NCBI GenBank assembly: GCA_949292525.1
Contig: CASEZJ010000005.1
Span: forward strand, 1 to 38,453
Direction: 5' to 3'
From: an uncultured bacterium
Lineage (GTDB): Bacteria > Bacillota_I > Bacilli_A > Acholeplasmatales > Anaeroplasmataceae
Length of the DNA: 38,453 nucleotides
Within the stretch, counting starts at the first letter, position 1. Every line of letters starts with the position of its first letter. Position numbers and translations under genes: made by a program. The notes beneath the pieces were generated by a model, which was not told where the DNA came from, did not search any database, and saw only the letters and a program-made list of their open reading frames with translations. Below, one piece after another: positions 35,354 to 38,453 of the stretch.

Positions 35354-36781
35354 TTACATTAAGATTAAGTATGCTAATAAAATGTTAATTGCACAACATA
35401 CCCAGCCCCATGGAAGGTCTGTTTTAATGTATGTGTTAGGTTCATATTTAGCATATGATAATGCCCACATACCCCAAGATTGAGTAGGACAAGAATCAGC
35501 TGTAATTGCAACTGGTTGAACATAGAATAATACTAATAATAATGGACTAGTTGCAGGAATAACTGCAGATAATACTGAAGCTAAAGCAATACCAGAACCC
35601 CAAATCATGAATGGTCCACGGAATAATGCTAAAGGTGCTAATACGATTGCAGCTACAACAACGATCCATGCTTTATCATTTACCCAATCTAAAGCTCCAC
35701 CTAATGCAGATTGGAAAATAGGTGCTGCTAAGTTAGAAGCTGCAGTTGAGAACATGTTCATTACTAATAACATACCAATTAATAATGCAACGTCAGAAAT
35801 ACCATTAAATAAGGTCTTTTGAGTAGATTCAAGAGCTTTCTTATAAGTTTTTAAATTACCTGTTAGTAATAAACCAAAGAAAATAGCTACAACGAATAAT
35901 AAAATTGGTGCGAATGTTGTTAATTTTAATTCTGGCGCAAATAAGTTAATTAATGCAATGATTAATGCGAATACGATAGGAATGAAAGGAACAATGAATG
36001 ACCAATTAGAAACTTCTTGTGTTTCACCATCATCTTCCATAGCCCAAGCTTTAACTTTACCTTTTGCCATCCAATAGTTGAATAAAATGAAACCAACCAT
36101 AATAACAACATGTACTAAGAAAGCTAACCAAGAGAATAATAAGAAATCATTTTCGAAGCCTTCAACACCCCATAATACTTCAAATAAGCCATGGCCGCTA
36201 AATTGAGTGTAATAACCACTATTTACATACATACCAGCAGCAACACTGAATAGGAATGAACCAACAGCTATTTTCTTGCTAACACCAATAGATAATAAGA
36301 TAGGAAGAATAATAGCACCGATAGCCATAACACTACCAGGACCGAATACTGATGTGAAGATTAATGCAGAAACGATTGATACAGCTAAAACTGTAATTAA
36401 TTGTTTGTTACCAGATAATTCAACAACTTTTCTAATTAAAGCTTTTGCGATACCTGTATCAACAATAACACGACCAAACCAGCTAGCGAAAATAATAATT
36501 GTTGTAGTTTGACCATAACCAATAGGGCCATCACTATATACTTTATTTAAAGTACCAACAATTAAATTCCAAACATCTCTTCCGCCTTCAATTGTGCCGC
36601 TAGCACCAGCGTTCCATAATACATAAACGATACCAATTAGTACCCAGAATGTAGTAGTGATGATTAAACCTATAATTAGGTTACCACCCTTCATACAATA
36701 ATAAACGAATGCAATTAATGCAAGTAATAATAAGATTGAAGCTATTATTGAAAATACTTCAAGACCAGTCATTAAAAACAT
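35354..36781 (-). CDS. Ion-transporter (IT) superfamily permease, citrate/gluconate-like
   Basis: A 475-residue integral membrane protein with about 12 helices and no signal peptide. Two similar halves each carry a re-entrant motif region (FASWFGRVIVDTG ... VFGPGSVMAIGAIILPIL, and ALFRGPFMIWGSGIALASVL ... PVAITADSCPTQSWGMWA). This is typical of CitMHS/GntP/DctM-type carboxylate carriers. The substrate cannot be fixed. Pairing with the hydantoinase suggests an imide or a carboxylated product; uxuA upstream suggests a sugar acid. Start at 36781 with AAGGGG about 11 bp upstream. Confidence 0.8.
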   Translation of the reverse strand: MFLMTGLEVFSIIASILLLLALIAFVYYCMKGGNLIIGLIITTTFWVLIGIVYVLWNAGASGTIEGGRDVWNLIVGTLNKVYSDGPIGYGQTTTIIIFASWFGRVIVDTGIAKALIRKVVELSGNKQLITVLAVSIVSALIFTSVFGPGSVMAIGAIILPILLSIGVSKKIAVGSFLFSVAAGMYVNSGYYTQFSGHGLFEVLWGVEGFENDFLLFSWLAFLVHVVIMVGFILFNYWMAKGKVKAWAMEDDGETQEVSNWSFIVPFIPIVFALIIALINLFAPELKLTTFAPILLFVVAIFFGLLLTGNLKTYKKALESTQKTLFNGISDVALLIGMLLVMNMFSTAASNLAAPIFQSALGGALDWVNDKAWIVVVAAIVLAPLALFRGPFMIWGSGIALASVLSAVIPATSPLLLVLFYVQPVAITADSCPTQSWGMWALSYAKYEPNTYIKTDLPWGWVCCAINILLAYLILM

Positions 36782-37073
36782 AATTTTTTTTACCCCTTTT
36801 TATAATTTCGTCTTTATTCAAAACATATTATATAGCCTTTGCTATATTATATAATAACGGTTTATCCCGTTATTAAGCCTTTTTTCATTTAAATTAACAT
36901 CTTACTATTGGCTTTTAATATCGTAGCACTAATATTTAAAACCAATATTTGTGAAGTGCATATTCTTTGTGGCTAATAAGAACATTTAGTATGATGAATT
37001 TGTTTATGTGGCTGATTCATCAAACTTCACAACATCTATGTTCTAAAGGTTTAACCTTTGAACGCAAAATAAT
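36782..37073. other. Gap between uxuA and the transporter with nested inverted repeats
   Basis: No gene is seen. Perfect inverted pairs occur as follows: TTGTGAAGT (36949-36957) with ACTTCACAA (37024-37032); AGAACAT (36979-36985) with ATGTTCT (37038-37044); TGATGAAT (36992-36999) with ATTCATCA (37015-37022). The order A-B-C-C'-A'-B' is pseudoknot-like. A palindrome AAAGGTTTAACCTTT lies at 37045-37059. Nearer the transporter are hairpins ATATAGC/GCTATAT (about 36830-36847) and AATAACGG/CCGTTATT (36853-36874). It may be an untranslated regulatory RNA or an intercistronic processing region. Confidence 0.5.
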
Positions 37074-38150
37074 TTATCTTTTTTCTTCTTTAGAAATTGC
37101 TTCCCAAAGTCCGTTTATATAACATGCGCCAAGTGCTCTATCATATAAGCCATAACCTGGCATACCTACTTCTCCCCAAATCATACGACCATGATCAGGA
37201 CGAATATAACCATCAAAGCCAGTTTGATATAATGCTTGAACGATTTTGAACATATCCATAGAACCATCACTTGATAAGTGAGCTGCTTCTTCAAAATCGC
37301 GTGGTGTGTTATATTTTAAATTTCTAACATGCGCAAATGGTATTCTACCTTTTGCAGCATGAATAATTTCAACTATATCATTTTTAGGATTTGTACCTAA
37401 TGAACCTGTACATAAATTTAAGCAGTTATAAGGTTCATCGACTGCTTTTAATAATTTTACGATTTGATCTTTACCTGTGATAATTCTTGGTAAATTAAAT
37501 ACTGGCCATGCAGGATCATCTGGATGGATAGCCATTTTAATATTGTATTTTTTACATACAGGGCCTAATTTCTTTAAGAAATAAACTAAATTGTCAAATA
37601 ATTTATCTGCAGTAACATCCTTATACATATCAAATAATTCTTGTAATTTAGCTAATCTATCAGGTTCCCACCCTGGCATAACAAAGCCATTTGAATTATC
37701 GTTAACTGAATCGAACATTTTAGTAGGATCAATCGTATCAATAATATCTTGATTATACGCTAAAACAGTTGAACCATCTGGTCTTACACGGGCTAAATCA
37801 GTTCTGGTCCAATCAAAAACAGGCATAAAGTTATAAATAACCAAATGAATGTCTTCTTTACCAAGATTTTCTAGAGTTTGAATGTAGTTATCAATATACA
37901 TATCGCGATCAGGTGTACCTACTTTAATCGCATCGCATACATTAACACTTTCAATTCCCGCAATTTTTAAACCGGCTGTTTCAACTTCTTCTTTAAGTTT
38001 ATGAATATCAGCTTGTGACCAAACTTCACCAGGTTTAGTATTATATAATGTTGTTATAACACCTGTAACGCCTGGGATTTGTCTAATTTGTTGTAAGGTA
38101 ACGCTGTCATAGCCTGTACCAAACCAACGAAATGTCATTTCCATAGACAT
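37074..38150 (-). CDS. uxuA: Mannonate dehydratase
   Basis: A 358-residue TIM-barrel enzyme that dehydrates D-mannonate to 2-keto-3-deoxygluconate in hexuronate breakdown. Family blocks are intact: MTFRWFGTGYDSVTLQQIRQ, TTLYNTKPGEVW, MAIHPDDPAWPVF, LCTGSLGTNPKNDI, FAHVRNLKY and YIRPDHGRMIWGE, with the metal ligands in His, Cys and Asp of these blocks. AGGAGG lies 4 bp before the ATG at 38150 and 10 bp before the ATG at 38144; the second (MEMTFRW) may be the true start. No other uxu/kdg genes are in the window. Regulated by the cre site and palindromic operators upstream. Confidence 0.96.
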   Translation of the reverse strand: MSMEMTFRWFGTGYDSVTLQQIRQIPGVTGVITTLYNTKPGEVWSQADIHKLKEEVETAGLKIAGIESVNVCDAIKVGTPDRDMYIDNYIQTLENLGKEDIHLVIYNFMPVFDWTRTDLARVRPDGSTVLAYNQDIIDTIDPTKMFDSVNDNSNGFVMPGWEPDRLAKLQELFDMYKDVTADKLFDNLVYFLKKLGPVCKKYNIKMAIHPDDPAWPVFNLPRIITGKDQIVKLLKAVDEPYNCLNLCTGSLGTNPKNDIVEIIHAAKGRIPFAHVRNLKYNTPRDFEEAAHLSSDGSMDMFKIVQALYQTGFDGYIRPDHGRMIWGEVGMPGYGLYDRALGACYINGLWEAISKEEKR

Positions 38151-38177
38151 TAAACCTCCTTTTTTGTCTATATTTCA

Positions 38178-38189
38178 AAAAGCGCTTTT
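38178..38189. promoter_or_regulatory. Proximal AAAAGCGCTTTT operator of uxuA
   Basis: A perfect 12-bp palindrome in the uxuA leader, about 30 bp before the start codon. It has the same core as the site at 38218-38237. Confidence 0.6.
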
Positions 38190-38217
38190 CCGTTTTGGTT
38201 TTAATAAAACAGGTAGC

Positions 38218-38237
38218 CACAAAAAGCGCTTTTTGTG
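38218..38237. promoter_or_regulatory. Distal 20-bp palindromic operator of uxuA
   Basis: CACAAAAAGCGCTTTTTGTG is a perfect 20-bp palindrome placed just after the predicted transcription start, an ideal repressor position. A LacI- or GntR-type hexuronate regulator is likely; none is encoded in the window. Confidence 0.7.
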
Positions 38238-38246
38238 TACAATGGT

Positions 38247-38283
38247 ATTATACTAAAAAAATAATATCTTGCAAGCGTTTTCT
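38247..38283 (-). promoter_or_regulatory. uxuA promoter with cre site over the -35
   Basis: Minus-strand TTGCAA (38269-38274) and TATAAT (38247-38252) have a 16-bp spacer. TTGCAAGCGTTTTCT at 38269-38283 fits the CcpA cre consensus WTGNAANCGNWNNCW at every position, so carbon catabolite repression is expected. Confidence 0.7.
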
Positions 38284-38357
38284 AGTAAAAAGCATAAAAA
38301 AAGATAAAAAAAGCATTTTCATTAAATTTTCATTTTATTAAAAATACTATTTTAATA

Positions 38358-38453
38358 ATAGGGTAGAGAAAATATAATAATTATTTTCCCTCCCATTGCA
38401 CCGTACGTACGGGTCCGTATACGGCGCTACATTTATATTGAACACAAATTATC
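38358..38453 (-). mobile_element. Group II intron, 3' end (domains V and VI); body beyond the right edge
   Basis: On the minus strand 38427-38398 folds as a 30-nt domain V: an 8-bp lower stem GCGCCGTA/TACGGTGC, a 2-nt CG bulge, an upper stem TACG/CGTA and a 4-nt loop. Directly after it, GGGAGGGAAAATA pairs with TATTTTCTCTACCC over 13 bp with a single bulged A (38364), the domain VI branch point. CCCTAT then gives a 3' end near 38358. The catalytic AGC begins domain V. The intron-encoded protein and 5' parts would lie to the right; the 26 bases left of domain V in transcript order show nothing recognisable. The tetraloop is GACC rather than GNRA, so activity is uncertain. Confidence 0.82.

Noticed and set aside
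35100-35483. Plus-strand open frame of 127 codons over the hydantoinase/transporter junction
   Set aside because: It is antisense to two well-supported genes, has no ribosome-binding site, and its translation looks like a shadow of them.
1-38453. CRISPR array or prophage
   Set aside because: No regularly spaced direct repeats and no phage structural or replication genes were found; the single recombinase is explained by the inverted sites.

Overview
The window is about 38 kb of very AT-rich DNA with short intergenic gaps, Bacillota-type promoters (TTGACA/TATAAT, often an extended TGn -10) and strong GGAGG ribosome-binding sites. The code is standard: Trp is TGG, and TGA, TAA and TAG all terminate. 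Gene content (GH3 beta-glucosidase, GPH-type permease remains, AraC and TetR regulators, ManA, UxuA, hydantoinase) points to a host-associated low-GC fermenter near the Acholeplasma/RF39/Erysipelotrichia part of the Bacilli. That placement is inference. Almost everything reads on the minus strand.

Left part (1-9.6 kb). A membrane-anchored repeat protein runs off the left edge. It lies downstream of a 953-residue membrane protein built on a GH3 glycosidase that has lost its catalytic motifs. A tRNA-Glu with a structured RNA tail follows. Next is a decaying beta-glucoside locus: AraC regulator (frameshift plus nonsense), intact GH3 enzyme, and a GPH sugar permease ruined by three stop codons and two frameshifts.

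Centre (9.65-25.9 kb) is a defence island. An eight-gene minus-strand operon encodes a single-strand DNA phosphorothioation system of the Ssp type: SspD (PP-loop sulfurtransferase-like protein with zinc ribbons and a ferredoxin tail), SspB (DUF4007), SspC (large P-loop ATPase) and SspA (cysteine desulfurase). These are followed by a PLD-helicase, a 56-residue protein, a DndD-like SMC ATPase and a 168-residue protein that resemble an SspFGH-type restriction module. The likely operon promoter lies between two 23-bp near-identical sites in inverted orientation (CCACCT-N11-AGG), and a complete tyrosine recombinase gene starts about 90 bp beyond them. I read this as an invertible promoter that would switch the whole phosphorothioation defence ON and OFF; as drawn it is ON. 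Beyond the recombinase lies a second putative defence pair: a Vsr/MTES_1575-like nuclease fused to an SF2 helicase, and a small SAM methyltransferase.

Right part (26-38.4 kb). A three-gene operon carries an alpha/beta hydrolase, an ADP-ribosylglycohydrolase and a SIMPL protein. A TetR operon follows with a broken MBG-type surface protein and an MscS channel whose 5' end looks frameshifted. Then come the IT-superfamily transporter, hydantoinase, HExxH protein and ManA genes, preceded by uxuA. uxuA has its own promoter with a perfect cre match and two AAAAGCGCTTTT palindromes. The right edge holds domains V and VI of a group II intron whose body is outside the window.

The several frameshifts at homopolymers (AraC, GPH permease, MBG protein, mscS) could be real decay or partly assembly or read error. 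The three internal TAA codons of the permease argue that at least that gene is truly dead.
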